A DNA stretch of 64,000 nucleotides from contig NZ_CALISE010000023.1 in the NCBI RefSeq assembly GCF_938041965.1, positions 54,291 through 118,290 of the forward strand, given 5' to 3'. This DNA comes from an uncultured Mogibacterium sp. (GTDB taxonomy: Bacteria; Bacillota; Clostridia; Peptostreptococcales; Anaerovoracaceae). Position numbers and translations under genes: made by a program. Shown one piece after another: positions 1 to 10,000 of this stretch (its first letter is position 1; each line of letters begins with the position of its first letter). Under the pieces are notes generated by a model. The model searched no databases and was not told the origin of the DNA. It was given only the letters and a program-made list of their open reading frames with translations.

Positions 1-756
1 AAGATTCTCTCCAGGGATGTTAAGGAACTTAGGTAATCCTGCTCCACTTCCAATAAATACAGCCTTATATCCATCAGCCATTAGTTCATCAACGGTAATC
101 GACTTACCTACAATGACATTTGTATCAATTTTTACACCGAGTTTCTCAACATTTTCAATTTCCTTTGCCACTAATGACTTAGGAAGTCTAAATTCAGGAA
201 TACCGTATACTAGCACCCCGCCTGGCTTATGAAGCGCTTCGAATACAGTTACTTCATAACCTCTTCTAGCAAGCTCTCCTGCACAAGTTATTCCGGAAGG
301 GCCACAGCCGATAACTGCAACCTTAATTCCATTCTTTTCAACAACTGGTTCAGATGCATCACCTTTAGCCATATGGTAGTCTGCAACGAATCTTTCCATG
401 CGGCCGATTCCAACTGGTTCTCCCTTGATGCCACGAACGCACCTACCCTCGCACTGATCCTCCTGTGGACATACTCGTCCGCAAATTGCTGGAAGTGCAT
501 TCTCTCTTGTGATAACTTCATATGCGGCATCGAAGTCACCTTCAGCAACCTTCTCTATAAACTCTGGAATTGGAACATTTACAGGACAGCCACCTACACA
601 AGGCTTGTGCTTGCAATGTAGACATCTCTGAGCTTCTTCTATAGCCATCTCTGGAGTATATCCAAGTGCAACTTCATCAAAGTTTCTATTTCTTACGTTA
701 GGATCCTGTTCAGGCATCTTGACCTTCTCAAGACTCATATTTCTATTAATAGCCAT
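1..756 (-). CDS. NfnB-type NADPH oxidoreductase subunit (glutamate synthase small-subunit family), 3' end outside window
   Basis: The N-terminal 252 residues are visible; the gene runs off the window start. It begins with a cysteine-rich ferredoxin-like module (CLHCKHKPCVGGCP near residue 44, then CGRVCP and CEGRC) that binds [4Fe-4S] clusters, followed by a flavin-binding GCGPSG loop and the HKPGGVLVYGIPEFRLPK signature of the GltD/NfnB/SudA family. The ATG is 1 base after the stop of the upstream FAD/[2Fe-2S] subunit gene, so the two are translated as a pair. This pairing is known from NfnAB, which bifurcates electrons between NADPH, NAD and ferredoxin, and from sulfide dehydrogenase SudAB. 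In this anaerobe NfnAB is the better guess. A GltD role is less likely because no gltB is adjacent, though only one side can be seen. Confidence 0.85.
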   Translation of the reverse strand, partial: MAINRNMSLEKVKMPEQDPNVRNRNFDEVALGYTPEMAIEEAQRCLHCKHKPCVGGCPVNVPIPEFIEKVAEGDFDAAYEVITRENALPAICGRVCPQEDQCEGRCVRGIKGEPVGIGRMERFVADYHMAKGDASEPVVEKNGIKVAVIGCGPSGITCAGELARRGYEVTVFEALHKPGGVLVYGIPEFRLPKSLVAKEIENVEKLGVKIDTNVIVGKSITVDELMADGYKAVFIGSGAGLPKFLNIPGENL

Positions 757-757
757 C

Positions 758-1594
758 TTAACCCCTTCCTATCTTACATGCGTGGTCGTTCATCTCCTTC
801 TCCTTATCCTTGAAGAAGTTCTGACGCTCCATGCATTCCTTGAAATCTACTTTAAATCCATCAAAGTCTGGTCCGTCAACACATGCGAACTTCATCTCAC
901 CGTCAACTGTTACACGACAGCATCCGCACATACCTGTACCATCAATCATAAGAGGGTTAAGCGAAACCATTGTATGAAGACCTGCTGGCTTGGTCACATT
1001 AACTACACCATTCATCATGCCTAGCGACCCTATAGCAATGCATTCTTCGTATTCTTCGCCTTTATCTAGAAGCTCCTGAAGCACAACTGTAACAAAGCCT
1101 TTTTCTCCGTATGAACCATCATCTGTACAGACATAAATGTTGTCACAGAATTCTCTAAACTGCTCCTCAAGAATTACAAATTCCTTAGATCTTCCGCCCA
1201 GAATAACATCCACCTTAACGCCCATCTCCGCTAATTTCTTAAGCTGAGGATAAATTGGTGCAGCACCGAGCCCTCCAGCAACGCCGATGATCTTTTTGTC
1301 GGTAAATTTAAGAGGTGATGGGACACCTAGCGGTCCAACAAAGTCCTCAATATAATCCCCTTCTTCTTTGGTTGCTAACAGATTTGAGGAATATCCAACC
1401 TTCTGATATATGATTGTAACAGTTTCCTTATCTCTGTCGAAATCGGCAATCGTGAGAGGAATCCTCTCTCCATCCTCATCAACTCTGAGAATGATGAACT
1501 GACCTGCCTCACACTTTCTAGCGACAAATGGGGCATGAATCTCCATAAGTCCAAGTGCCGGGTTCAAGATTTTTTTACTAACTATCTTGTACAT
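758..1594 (-). CDS. NfnA/SudB-like FAD and [2Fe-2S] oxidoreductase subunit
   Basis: This 278-residue protein has the ferredoxin-NADP reductase fold seen in PyrK, SudB and NfnA. The FAD-binding part is residues 1-95, the NAD(P) domain follows with GVAGGLGAAPIYPQLKKL and the TDDGSYGEKGFVT segment, and four cysteines near the C terminus (GMCGCCRV, then FACVDGP) form the [2Fe-2S] site. The C-terminal extension after that cluster is typical of NfnA/SudB and absent from PyrK. The start has a GGAGG site 4 bases upstream. It is followed after one base by the large subunit gene. Its place directly downstream of the allantoin operon suggests a role in balancing NADH, NADPH and ferredoxin during ureide fermentation, which is inference. 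Confidence 0.85.
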   Translation of the reverse strand: MYKIVSKKILNPALGLMEIHAPFVARKCEAGQFIILRVDEDGERIPLTIADFDRDKETVTIIYQKVGYSSNLLATKEEGDYIEDFVGPLGVPSPLKFTDKKIIGVAGGLGAAPIYPQLKKLAEMGVKVDVILGGRSKEFVILEEQFREFCDNIYVCTDDGSYGEKGFVTVVLQELLDKGEEYEECIAIGSLGMMNGVVNVTKPAGLHTMVSLNPLMIDGTGMCGCCRVTVDGEMKFACVDGPDFDGFKVDFKECMERQNFFKDKEKEMNDHACKIGRG

Positions 1595-1761
1595 TTTGCC
1601 TCCATATTAAAAAAGTTAATACGACTATAGTTATATAAAATAGTTTATATGTGTCTTAAGTCATTCGCACGAATAATAATAAATAATATTAAAAGCCCTA
1701 CTAATAAAGCCTCACATATATTTATACTACTCACATCTAATAGTGTCAACATAAATAAAAA

Positions 1762-1807
1762 TTGGTTGAATATATTTTATCATAGCTTCACGCTAGTTTT
1801 CAACCAA
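1762..1807. promoter_or_regulatory. Inverted TTGGTTGAA pair between regulator gene and nfnA-like gene
   Basis: TTGGTTGAA at 1762-1770 is mirrored by TTCAACCAA at 1799-1807, and the match extends to 13 bases (AAAATTGGTTGAA). On the minus strand the second arm is followed by TTTTTATTT, so this can be a long-loop terminator for the regulator gene, an operator pair in front of the nfnA-like gene, or both. The same core recurs near 12076, 21457, 22608 and 22649. The surrounding 252-base gap (1595-1846) is AT-rich and otherwise featureless. Confidence 0.5.
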
Positions 1808-1846
1808 TTTTCACTAATTTTAATTCAATTCTTTATACAAGTTAAT

Positions 1847-2884
1847 TTATAGATTGTAACGCAGGATCGATTCGTTGAGGTGATTTTTCATCGCCTTCGC
1901 GGCTTCATCAGGGTCATGTGACATGATCGCCTCATAAAGGTTTTTATGCTCCACGAGAACTGCAGATATCTGCTTCGGCTCAACCATACCTGTACCACTT
2001 ACTCTCTGCAAGAAGTTTCTGATTGTTCTGAGCATAGATATAATTATTGGATTGTCCGAACATTCTGCAATGCAAGTATGGAAATCGATGTCTTCATCCA
2101 GCGTTTCCTTGAGAGCAACTTGTACATTATCCGTGGTATCATAACTAGCAAATGTATGCTCCATCTTATTATAGATATCGGTTAATCTGTTTAGCTTGAC
2201 CTGATTTTCGCATTGTGCGGCAAGTTCAGCTGATTTAATTTCAAGAATAGTTCTTACCGTTAAGATACTATCAACTTGATCCCCATCAAGAAATAGGGAC
2301 CAAGATAATGGGATAGAGAAGAAGTTAGTTTCTCTACTAGAAATATAAGTTCCTTGCCCCAGTCTTATATCAATCATTCCAAGTACGTCAAGCACCTTTA
2401 GGGATTCTCTAACTGCTGATCTCCCTACACCTAACTTCCTAGCTAGCTCTCTATCAGATTCAATCTGATCTCCACGCTTAAGCCTACCTTCGAGCATTTC
2501 ATCAGCAAAATACATAGTAAGCCTATTCACTAGCTTGCTAATACTGCCCTTCTTTTCTATACCTCGCACCAATTCTTCGTTATCCTTATGCTCAGCAAGA
2601 TATTTTTCTATCTCCTTGATAAATTCATCCGTGCTCAGCGAGAATAACATCGTATCGATTTGGAGCTTTGTACATACTGAGCTAACAACCTCATTGACAC
2701 GCTCTCCTCCCCTTGATTCTAGGTTGGAGAGTGTGGCAATGCTCATCGATGGTTTATTGTCGCTATTTGATAAAAAGTAATCTATAAATTCCTTTTGTGT
2801 CATCTTTAGCGCACGTCTCAGTTGTCTAATGTTTTTCCTTTTGAAGGCAGAATTATATCTACCATCCACCATAGCCTTCACCAT
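1847..2884 (-). CDS. Dual DNA-binding regulator: XRE HTH plus GntR/FCD domains
   Basis: The 345-residue protein joins two regulator types. Residues 15-75 look like a Cro/cI-type helix-turn-helix (IRQLRRALKMTQKEF followed by MSIATLSNLESRG). Residues 115-181 are a GntR winged helix with the hallmark SDRELARKLGVGRSAVRESLKVL and the wing GQGTYIS. Residues 200-335 are an FCD ligand-binding domain (RTILEIKSAELAA, DIDFHTCIAECSDN). Ordinary FadR-type regulators are about 230 residues and lack the XRE part. It lies 12 bases after allC and is the last gene of the allE-to-regulator run, so it probably controls the island with a ureide intermediate as effector (inference). The start is uncertain because no strong ribosome site precedes it; a second ATG lies four codons on. 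Confidence 0.85.
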   Translation of the reverse strand: MVKAMVDGRYNSAFKRKNIRQLRRALKMTQKEFIDYFLSNSDNKPSMSIATLSNLESRGGERVNEVVSSVCTKLQIDTMLFSLSTDEFIKEIEKYLAEHKDNEELVRGIEKKGSISKLVNRLTMYFADEMLEGRLKRGDQIESDRELARKLGVGRSAVRESLKVLDVLGMIDIRLGQGTYISSRETNFFSIPLSWSLFLDGDQVDSILTVRTILEIKSAELAAQCENQVKLNRLTDIYNKMEHTFASYDTTDNVQVALKETLDEDIDFHTCIAECSDNPIIISMLRTIRNFLQRVSGTGMVEPKQISAVLVEHKNLYEAIMSHDPDEAAKAMKNHLNESILRYNL

Positions 2885-2896
2885 CCATTATTAATA

Positions 2897-4138
2897 TTAC
2901 TTGTTCAATAAATCTGCAATTAGGTCCGTCATCAGTACCGAAGCTTTAGCAAGGTCGCTATATCTGCTGAATTCAACTGGTGTGTGACTTCTTCCGTCCC
3001 TACTAGGCACAAACACCATTACAGTAGGTAGCTGCTGACCAATTTCAAGGGAATCATGACCTGCTCCACTTGGCATTCTCATATACGAGAAACCATGTGT
3101 TTTACACGAGGTCTCAAGCTTATCAAGCATGCTCTTGCTCAATTCAACTGGTGTGATAACAAGCTTTGTATCAATCTTAAATGATCCGCCCATTATCTTG
3201 CACTCACGTGTTAATGATGCTTTAATCCTATTTGCAATATCATTTATATTGTCATTGTTCATCGAACGAATGTCAACAGTAAATTCAACCTCTTCAGCTA
3301 CGATATTCATTCCACCATTAGGAACCTTAATCAGTCCAACAGTTGCAACAGTTCCGTCCGCTTTTTCTCTAGCCCAATCAGCAATCTTGGATATTACCTT
3401 TGCTGCTGCATCTGCTGCATCAAGCCTCATATCCATCGGCGTTGTGCCAGCATGGTCAGCTCTTCCATACACTTTAACCATGTATCTCTGAATACCAACA
3501 ATTCCAGTAACTAATCCGATTTCAATATTTTTTTGATCCAGTACTGGTCCCTGCTCAATATGTGCCTCTACGAAGTTTCCAATTGATCCTTCTGGCCATG
3601 TAGCATCCTCAACCTTATCAGGATCAAGTCCATATTCTCTCATTGCCTCAGCTATAGTGACACCGTTTATATCGGAGAACTGTCTAGTGTATTCTGCATT
3701 TCTATGTCCTAGAATAGCTCCTGAACCAAAGTAGCCGGTACCAAACCTCATTCCTTCTTCATCCATGAAACCGATTACAACAAGATCTCTCTTGTGTTCA
3801 AGTCCCATCTCAACAATCTGTCTTGCAACCTCCAAAGAGCACACAACTCCACCGATACCATCATAGTTTCCACCATGAAGCACTGAATCAATATGTGATC
3901 CTGTCATTACACAAGGAAGCGCTTGGTCTGTTCCTCTAAGAATTCCGTATATATTACCAGCAGCATCTTCCTTTACCTCTAGACCTATTTCTTCCATTTC
4001 TTTTCTGAGATAATCAACTGCTTCTCGAGTCTCTTTTGTAAACGGAAGTCTAGTGCATCCTGCGTCAGGTGTGGAAGTATATCTTTTTAGATGCTCTAGA
4101 TTCTGAGCAATTCTTCCTGTGACCATTTCAATTTCCAT
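2897..4138 (-). CDS. allC: Allantoate amidohydrolase
   Basis: This 413-residue cytoplasmic M20-family metalloenzyme hydrolyses allantoate to ureidoglycine, ammonia and CO2. The bimetal site is visible: His and Asp in GSHIDSVLHGGNYDGIGG, the DEEGMRFG acidic pair, EAHIEQGPVLD, and His in GAGHDSLEI. The lid/dimerisation domain lies between about residues 210 and 330. The family also contains N-carbamoyl-amino-acid hydrolases (hyuC) and ureidopropionase, which share the same motifs; the allE, allD and carbamate kinase neighbours decide for AllC. The start has AAGGAGG 7 bases upstream, and the gene begins 2 bases after the stop of the small membrane protein. Confidence 0.88.
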   Translation of the reverse strand: MEIEMVTGRIAQNLEHLKRYTSTPDAGCTRLPFTKETREAVDYLRKEMEEIGLEVKEDAAGNIYGILRGTDQALPCVMTGSHIDSVLHGGNYDGIGGVVCSLEVARQIVEMGLEHKRDLVVIGFMDEEGMRFGTGYFGSGAILGHRNAEYTRQFSDINGVTIAEAMREYGLDPDKVEDATWPEGSIGNFVEAHIEQGPVLDQKNIEIGLVTGIVGIQRYMVKVYGRADHAGTTPMDMRLDAADAAAKVISKIADWAREKADGTVATVGLIKVPNGGMNIVAEEVEFTVDIRSMNNDNINDIANRIKASLTRECKIMGGSFKIDTKLVITPVELSKSMLDKLETSCKTHGFSYMRMPSGAGHDSLEIGQQLPTVMVFVPSRDGRSHTPVEFSRYSDLAKASVLMTDLIADLLNK

Positions 4139-4140
4139 CT

Positions 4141-4350
4141 TTAATCCTCCTTTTTACTCCGCTTATCGAGTATAAAAACTTTTATAGGCGAAATTAAGAC
4201 TGCAAAGATTACTACAATCAGCCCGAAATTCTCGACCATCTCAGAATTCATCTTAATTCCAAATAGTATTATTATAAAGCTTAACATTGCAAGTATAAAA
4301 CCTATAGTCAATGCACCCGCCCTTGTCTTCCAGAAATTTGTTTTATCCAT
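4141..4350 (-). CDS. Small two-helix membrane protein of the allantoin operon
   Basis: A 69-residue protein with two predicted membrane helices (about residues 14-34, TIGFILAMLSFIIILFG, and 41-60, NFGLIVVIFAVLISPIKVF) and a highly charged tail DKRSKKED. I chose the ATG at 4350 because GGAGGTG sits just ahead of it; the ribosome site overlaps the stop of the permease gene, so the two are translationally coupled. I do not recognise the family. Sandwiched between an LctP-type permease and allC, it could be an accessory subunit of that permease, by analogy with other small permease partners. This is inference only. Confidence 0.7.
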   Translation of the reverse strand: MDKTNFWKTRAGALTIGFILAMLSFIIILFGIKMNSEMVENFGLIVVIFAVLISPIKVFILDKRSKKED

Positions 4351-4360
4351 ATCACACCTC

Positions 4361-5971
4361 CTATATTCCAAATACTGCGAACAAGAAAGCGCCGATTAAT
4401 ATCGTTGCTGGAATTGTTATAGCGAGTAGAATCTTAAGCACTTCACCCTCTTTGCCGAGAATGTTCGCTGTAGTCGTGCCTAAAATAATTTTACTTGGAC
4501 TAACTGCAGCACCAATAGCACCACCCGCAGTCTGAGCACCGAGTACGCCGGAAGTAGAAACATGCAGTAGATTAGCAGTAGTAACTTGGAATCCGCCAAA
4601 TAATATATTTGAGCTCATGTTGCTAGCCGTCATAAATGTTCCGAGAAGACCAACAAACGGAGCAAGTAGCAGGTATTTGCTTCCGAGTACATTTGCAATT
4701 CCCTGTGATAGAACTATTGTCTGACCAGTGCCACCCATAATCTTCGACATTATTACAAGTCCGATTACAGCCATCCCTGAAGGCATTGTCATTGAGATAG
4801 AGTTTGCAAAGGCAGTCTTTATGCCTCCCTCCTTTATCCAACCCTTCTTCTTATAGTAAATGAGCGCTATTATGGCTGCGAGGAAAAGAAACATGCTAGC
4901 CTGTGTAAATATCGCAATTGGCGAATAATTGTCACTGCTCATGTTTACAATTCCGTACCCCGTATGTGTTTCGGGAACTGTGATACCTATTTTAAAATGT
5001 CCAAGAGCTTCATTAACAGGCTTTATAGCTAGAACTGCAATCGTCATAGCTGATAAAAGCAAATATGGAAGAAATGCCTGAAATAGTGTCATGTCAGGAA
5101 TTTCACCTTCAGCTTTGTCGCTTCTTTCTGTTCTGTCCATGATTGAAGACTCTTCGATTTTCCAATCAGTATTATAGAGCTTCATCCTACCGAGAAACAT
5201 AACTATAACAAGAGCTAAAACCGCAGGAATAAAGTTACTCAGCGTCGTATTAATCTGACTCAAAACTAGCTGTCCGCCTCCTCCAACAAGTGTCAGAATA
5301 AGAACAGCGGGAAATGCCTTGCGAACAGCTCTTCCTTTTCCATAGAACCAGCAAATAATAACACCTGTAACAAGATTCCACGCTAATAGAAATACCGCTG
5401 CCCAAAAAGCTGCCTTAAAATACTCATCACTTCCAGCTTTAATTCCAGCAGAATCAGCAAGTGCATCCCACGCTGCTCCCAATGTGCCAAAGGTATTTCC
5501 CCATGCCTGACCTAGAAGCGAGATTGCAACAGCATATATCGGTCTTACACCTATTCCTATTAATAGCGGTGCTCCAACTGCAACCGGAACCCCAAATCCA
5601 GTAATTCCTTGTAAGAAACTTACAAACACCCAACCGAGAGCTAATATCAGCAGTAGCTCATTTGGGATGAGCTTGCTAAGCTCATTTTTTATTACTAGAA
5701 AAGCGTTCGCTTCTTGACCTGCTTGATATAGTAATATCGCCGTCCAGATGATTAAGAGTATTACCAAAGAACTCCATACACCTTTTGCACTCTCAACGGC
5801 AACAAGATTGGCTGGCGCTTTGTAAAACGTCATTGCAGATACAATTGTTACAATCAATCCAATTGGAGCAGCTTCAGTAGCACCCCAGCGGAATTTGATC
5901 ATTAATACGATTAATACGATGATTGGCAAGATAGCCATGCCCCACATCGCAAAATTAACAGGTATGTTCAT
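4361..5971 (-). CDS. LctP-family (L-lactate permease type) transporter, possible oxamate/glycolate carrier
   Basis: A 536-residue polytopic protein of the L-lactate permease family. Recognisable segments are FLQGITGFGVPVAVGAPLL, LLGQAWGNTFGTLG and, near the C terminus, GVLGAQTAGGAIGAAVSPSKI with TTTANILGKEGEV, all family hallmarks. The ATG at 5971 has AGGAG upstream; a TTG eleven codons earlier is less likely. Family members carry lactate or glycolate with protons. Inside an allantoin operon that ends at oxamate, a 2-oxo/2-hydroxy acid carrier is well suited to export oxamate, which is an isosteric lactate/pyruvate analogue. That substrate assignment is inference from context. Confidence 0.85.
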   Translation of the reverse strand: MNIPVNFAMWGMAILPIIVLIVLMIKFRWGATEAAPIGLIVTIVSAMTFYKAPANLVAVESAKGVWSSLVILLIIWTAILLYQAGQEANAFLVIKNELSKLIPNELLLILALGWVFVSFLQGITGFGVPVAVGAPLLIGIGVRPIYAVAISLLGQAWGNTFGTLGAAWDALADSAGIKAGSDEYFKAAFWAAVFLLAWNLVTGVIICWFYGKGRAVRKAFPAVLILTLVGGGGQLVLSQINTTLSNFIPAVLALVIVMFLGRMKLYNTDWKIEESSIMDRTERSDKAEGEIPDMTLFQAFLPYLLLSAMTIAVLAIKPVNEALGHFKIGITVPETHTGYGIVNMSSDNYSPIAIFTQASMFLFLAAIIALIYYKKKGWIKEGGIKTAFANSISMTMPSGMAVIGLVIMSKIMGGTGQTIVLSQGIANVLGSKYLLLAPFVGLLGTFMTASNMSSNILFGGFQVTTANLLHVSTSGVLGAQTAGGAIGAAVSPSKIILGTTTANILGKEGEVLKILLAITIPATILIGAFLFAVFGI

Positions 5972-6023
5972 TTTCTTAATAACTCCTATTAAATATACGG
6001 ACAACTATTTTATGCTGGGTGAA

Positions 6024-6956
6024 TTACTTATGAATAACCGTTCCCGTCTCTCCGTTTATACCTTCTTTAGCTTTCTCTAGCAGTGTGATAAGCGCATTTC
6101 TGCCTTCTCCAGATTCTGCAAAGCGAATAGCCGCTTCAACCTTAGGTAGCATTGAACCTTTTGCAAACTGCTCCTCAGCAATGTACTGTTTAGCCTGATC
6201 AATTGAAAGATCTGATAACCATTCCTGGTTCTCCTTACCGAAGTTGATGGCAACCTTTTCTACAGCTGTAAGAATTACGAGATAATCAGCCCCAATCTCC
6301 CTTGCAAGAAGACTTGAAGCGTTATCCTTATCTATTACAGCCTCTGCTCCAACGAGTTTACCACCTTCGTCAAACACTGGAATTCCACCACCTCCACAAG
6401 TGATTACAACATGACCTGCTTCAGCAAGTGTTTTGATAGTTCCTAGTTCGCAGATTCTTAATGGCATTGGTGATGCAACCACCTTGCGGTAACCTCTGCC
6501 AGAGTCTTCAACTACTGAGACACCCTGTGCAACAAGCTTGTCAGCTTCTTCCTTAGTCATAAAGCTTCCAATCGGTTTAGTTGGATTCTTAAATGCTTCA
6601 TCAGCAGAATCAACGAGTGTCTGTGAGATAATCGATGATACCTTCTTGTCCATTCCTCTCTTCTTAAGCTCGTATTTTATTGCGTTCTGAAGGTCGATTG
6701 CGATGTATCCCTGTGACATAGCAACACTTGTAGGTAGAGGAACCGCACCATATCCATGGTGTGTAGCTGCAAGAGCATCCATTGCATTCTGAATCATTCC
6801 AACCTGAGGTCCATTTCCGTGTGTAACTATTAGGTCATGACCTTCAGCAATCAAATCAACGATCACTTCCGCAGTATGAGCAACAGCTTCACGCTGCTCA
6901 TCAACTGTGTTACCAAGTGCGTTTCCGCCTAGTGCGATAACAATCTTCTTTGCCAT
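6024..6956 (-). CDS. arcC: Carbamate kinase
   Basis: At 310 residues this is full length for the family. It starts with the nucleotide-binding IALGGNALG, and carries THGNGPQVG, the YGAVPLPTSVAMSQGYI region, CGGGGIPV and VIDKDNASSLLA, all standard carbamate kinase motifs. It catalyses carbamoyl phosphate + ADP to ATP + carbamate. The gene lies immediately after the fdrA-ylbE fusion, so it should take the carbamoyl phosphate released from oxalurate and make the ATP that supports growth on allantoin (the role of AllK/YbcF in E. coli). No arginine deiminase genes are nearby, which argues against an arc function. The symbol names the family rather than the pathway. Confidence 0.92.
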   Translation of the reverse strand: MAKKIVIALGGNALGNTVDEQREAVAHTAEVIVDLIAEGHDLIVTHGNGPQVGMIQNAMDALAATHHGYGAVPLPTSVAMSQGYIAIDLQNAIKYELKKRGMDKKVSSIISQTLVDSADEAFKNPTKPIGSFMTKEEADKLVAQGVSVVEDSGRGYRKVVASPMPLRICELGTIKTLAEAGHVVITCGGGGIPVFDEGGKLVGAEAVIDKDNASSLLAREIGADYLVILTAVEKVAINFGKENQEWLSDLSIDQAKQYIAEEQFAKGSMLPKVEAAIRFAESGEGRNALITLLEKAKEGINGETGTVIHK

Positions 6957-7047
6957 ATTTATATCTCCCTTGATATTGTCTAATAATAGTAACGACCTGA
7001 TTTCTCAGGCCGCTACGTTGTTTTGTCTTATAAGATTTCTATACGCT

Positions 7048-10000
7048 CTAGAAACCAAGCTTCTTTGCATACGCAAGAACTGCTTTTTCAAATGCCTCAA
7101 TTGGTGGGTGCACTGTTCCGGCACCGATCTGACCAAATCCAGCAATCTTGTGAGCAATACCTGTATTGATTACAGGAGTGATTCCCTTCTCAACAACAAG
7201 TCTTGCGTCGATTCCTAGGCAAGTACCAGTGAAATTCCAATTTGGAATAATGTAATTAGGGTTTCTATCGATTGTGATCTCTGTCATCTCATTTGATGTA
7301 TTTAGAGCATCCTCGTATCCACCAGCACCAACAAATCTTGTTACAGCTGGTGCAGCAATCATAGCCATACCACCAACTCCAACAGTTTCTGTAATAGCGC
7401 TATCACCGATATCTGGGCAAGCATCTTCACCGTCATATCCTGTAAAGTAGAGTCCCTGAGGTGTATTAACTGGTCCAGTAAACCACTCATCTCCCATACC
7501 TGCAATACGGATTCCGAAATTTACACCATTTCTGCACATTGCAGTTACTACAGTCCCTTCTGTAAGTCTTCTAGCTCCATCCATAATTGACTTTCCTGTA
7601 GCCATCATTATATTGAGGAAGAACTGATCTGTATCAGAAAGGAACTTGATTACCTGAGACTTTTCATCCTCTGGCATATCCATATCAGTGATTATAGGTG
7701 CCATTTCCTTTAAGAAGCATAGAGAAGCAGCGATATTTCTCTGGTGGAATTCATCACCCATAGCAATCGCCTTAGCAATTAATGGATTAACATTCAGTCC
7801 ACCTTCAATGCTTCTTATAGCTCTTCCGAGTGTTGGTCCTAGAACATCTCTCATCCATCTTAGTCTGTTTACAACTTCTTCTGAGTATGCACCGAATCTA
7901 AGAACCTTTCCTATTCCTTCATTCATCTGGCAGTATGCATAATTACCATCAGTTTCGTTCTGAACTACGAACACTGGCATATGCTGAGTAGTAATTCCTC
8001 CCATAGGACCTACTGCATTACAGTGGTGACAAGGAATGAACTTAATTTCACCAGACTCGAGGAGCTTACGCGCATCAGCTTCGTTATCTGCCCACTCTTC
8101 GAACAATACTGCACCTACACAAGAGCCCTGTACTGTAGCAGGCATATCCTTATACTCAATAGGAGGACCAGCGTGAAGTATTACTCTTCCATTGTTCTCG
8201 TTGAGCTCTGGAATAACAGTCATAGCTGGAACATTATCCTTCAGAACTGGCTGTGCAGCTACAACCTTAGCGATAACCTTGCGGTTTGCTTCGTCGATAT
8301 CAAAGCCCTCGTAGTTTCTGAGGAAGTTAAGAGCCTTAATGAGCTCAATGTTTCCTCCTGCCGGTGGCATCCAATCATACTGAACTACATCGCATCCAAA
8401 CTTAGCTGTAACTTCTGCAAAGCTCTTAAGACCGATGTTAATCACCTTTGGTTTATGTGAGAGCATCGACAAAAGCTTTTCTGAAGGCTCAGCTGGAGTA
8501 AATTCCTTTACTTCCTTAGTTCTTGTTTCCTTTGGCTCCTCGGTGAATTTATATCCTACAGCCTCGATAGCTGTCTCAACAGCTAGCTTGTTAGTCTCTG
8601 CAACGATTACACCTGCATCCTGAAGTTTCTTAACAGATTCGTCATAATCCTGATAATCATTTCTTGTTCCGCAAACCTCAGCGACGAAGAACATCTCTCT
8701 ATTCTGAGCTTTAGCCTTATTCTTTAGCGTCTCGACAGCTGGAATAAGGGCGCCAGCCATATCGTCATGAGAACCATATCCTAAAACAACGTCAAATAGG
8801 ATTACCCCTGTGCTAGGATCGTCCATAGCCTCTTCCATGCATTCCACTCTCTTTGTAGGATCAATCATAGGGTGTGGCTTACCCTGAGTATACATGTCAT
8901 CACCTAGGTCGATTACAACGTGACCGTCGTGATTTAGCTTAAATCCATCTGCATGCGTATTATCAGTAATCTTAAGGGCATCCTTAATCATCATAGCGGC
9001 CTCGCCTGCCAATGTACCGCCGGAGTAATACGCTTTGATTGTCTTCTTGTCTTCAGGGTTGAAAAACTTAGACCTGTCGCAATCAACAGTCCCTTCAGCC
9101 ACTTTCTGACCTCTTACTAGGCTGACTGCAAGACGAGCACACTCATCAAGTGTATAAGTCTGATACAGACCTTCTTCATAATACTCTGGCTTCTCACCTA
9201 GGAATAAGCAAACTACAGGCTTGCTGTAAACGCTAAGTCTTGCGGCAATCTTATCTCTTACTGACTTTGCTGGTGGTTTTGAGATAACTACGAGCACCTT
9301 AACTGTCTGATCCTTTTCCATAGCGTCGATGACATCCATCATAGTGGTACCACCAACTTCTTCAGAGAGGTCACGTCCACCGGTACCGATAGCATTTGTT
9401 ACACCTTCACCCAGTCTATCGATAATAGTTGTGAGCTCCTGAATACCCGTTCCAGAAGCACCAATGATGCCAATCGAACCAGGATTTACAGTGTTTGTAA
9501 ATGCAATTGGCACACTCTGAATGATTCCCGTTCCACAGTCTGGACCCATGACCACGAGACCTTTCTCGTGAGCCTTATCCTTGATCTTCTTCTCATCCTC
9601 AATTGTTACATTGTCTGAGAACATGAATACATTCATGCCCTCGTCGAGAGCTCTATCTGCCTCAAGTGCAGCGTAAGCTCCTGGAATCGAGATTACTGCT
9701 AGGTTAGCATCTGGCATCTGCTTAAGCGCCTGATCCCAGCTCTTTGCTGATTTATTCCCTTTGCTTTTTTTATCGGAATTTGCTTCCTTTGCAAAGTACT
9801 CGTCAACCTTATCCATAAGCGCAGCGAGCACGCTCTCTTCTGATACATCAGCAACAACTACCATATCGTTAGCAGTTGCGTTCATTAGCTCTTCAGTCTC
9901 AAGCCCACTCTGCTTAAAAATGTCCTTGTTAGCTGGAGTTGCCATCATGATGGATACCTTGTTTACACCATCAACTGTCGAAACCGCATTAGTAAGTAGC

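Noticed and set aside
228..621. Plus-strand frame opposite the NfnB-like gene
   Set aside because: It is the antisense shadow of a well-conserved minus-strand gene, with no ribosome site and no recognisable protein.
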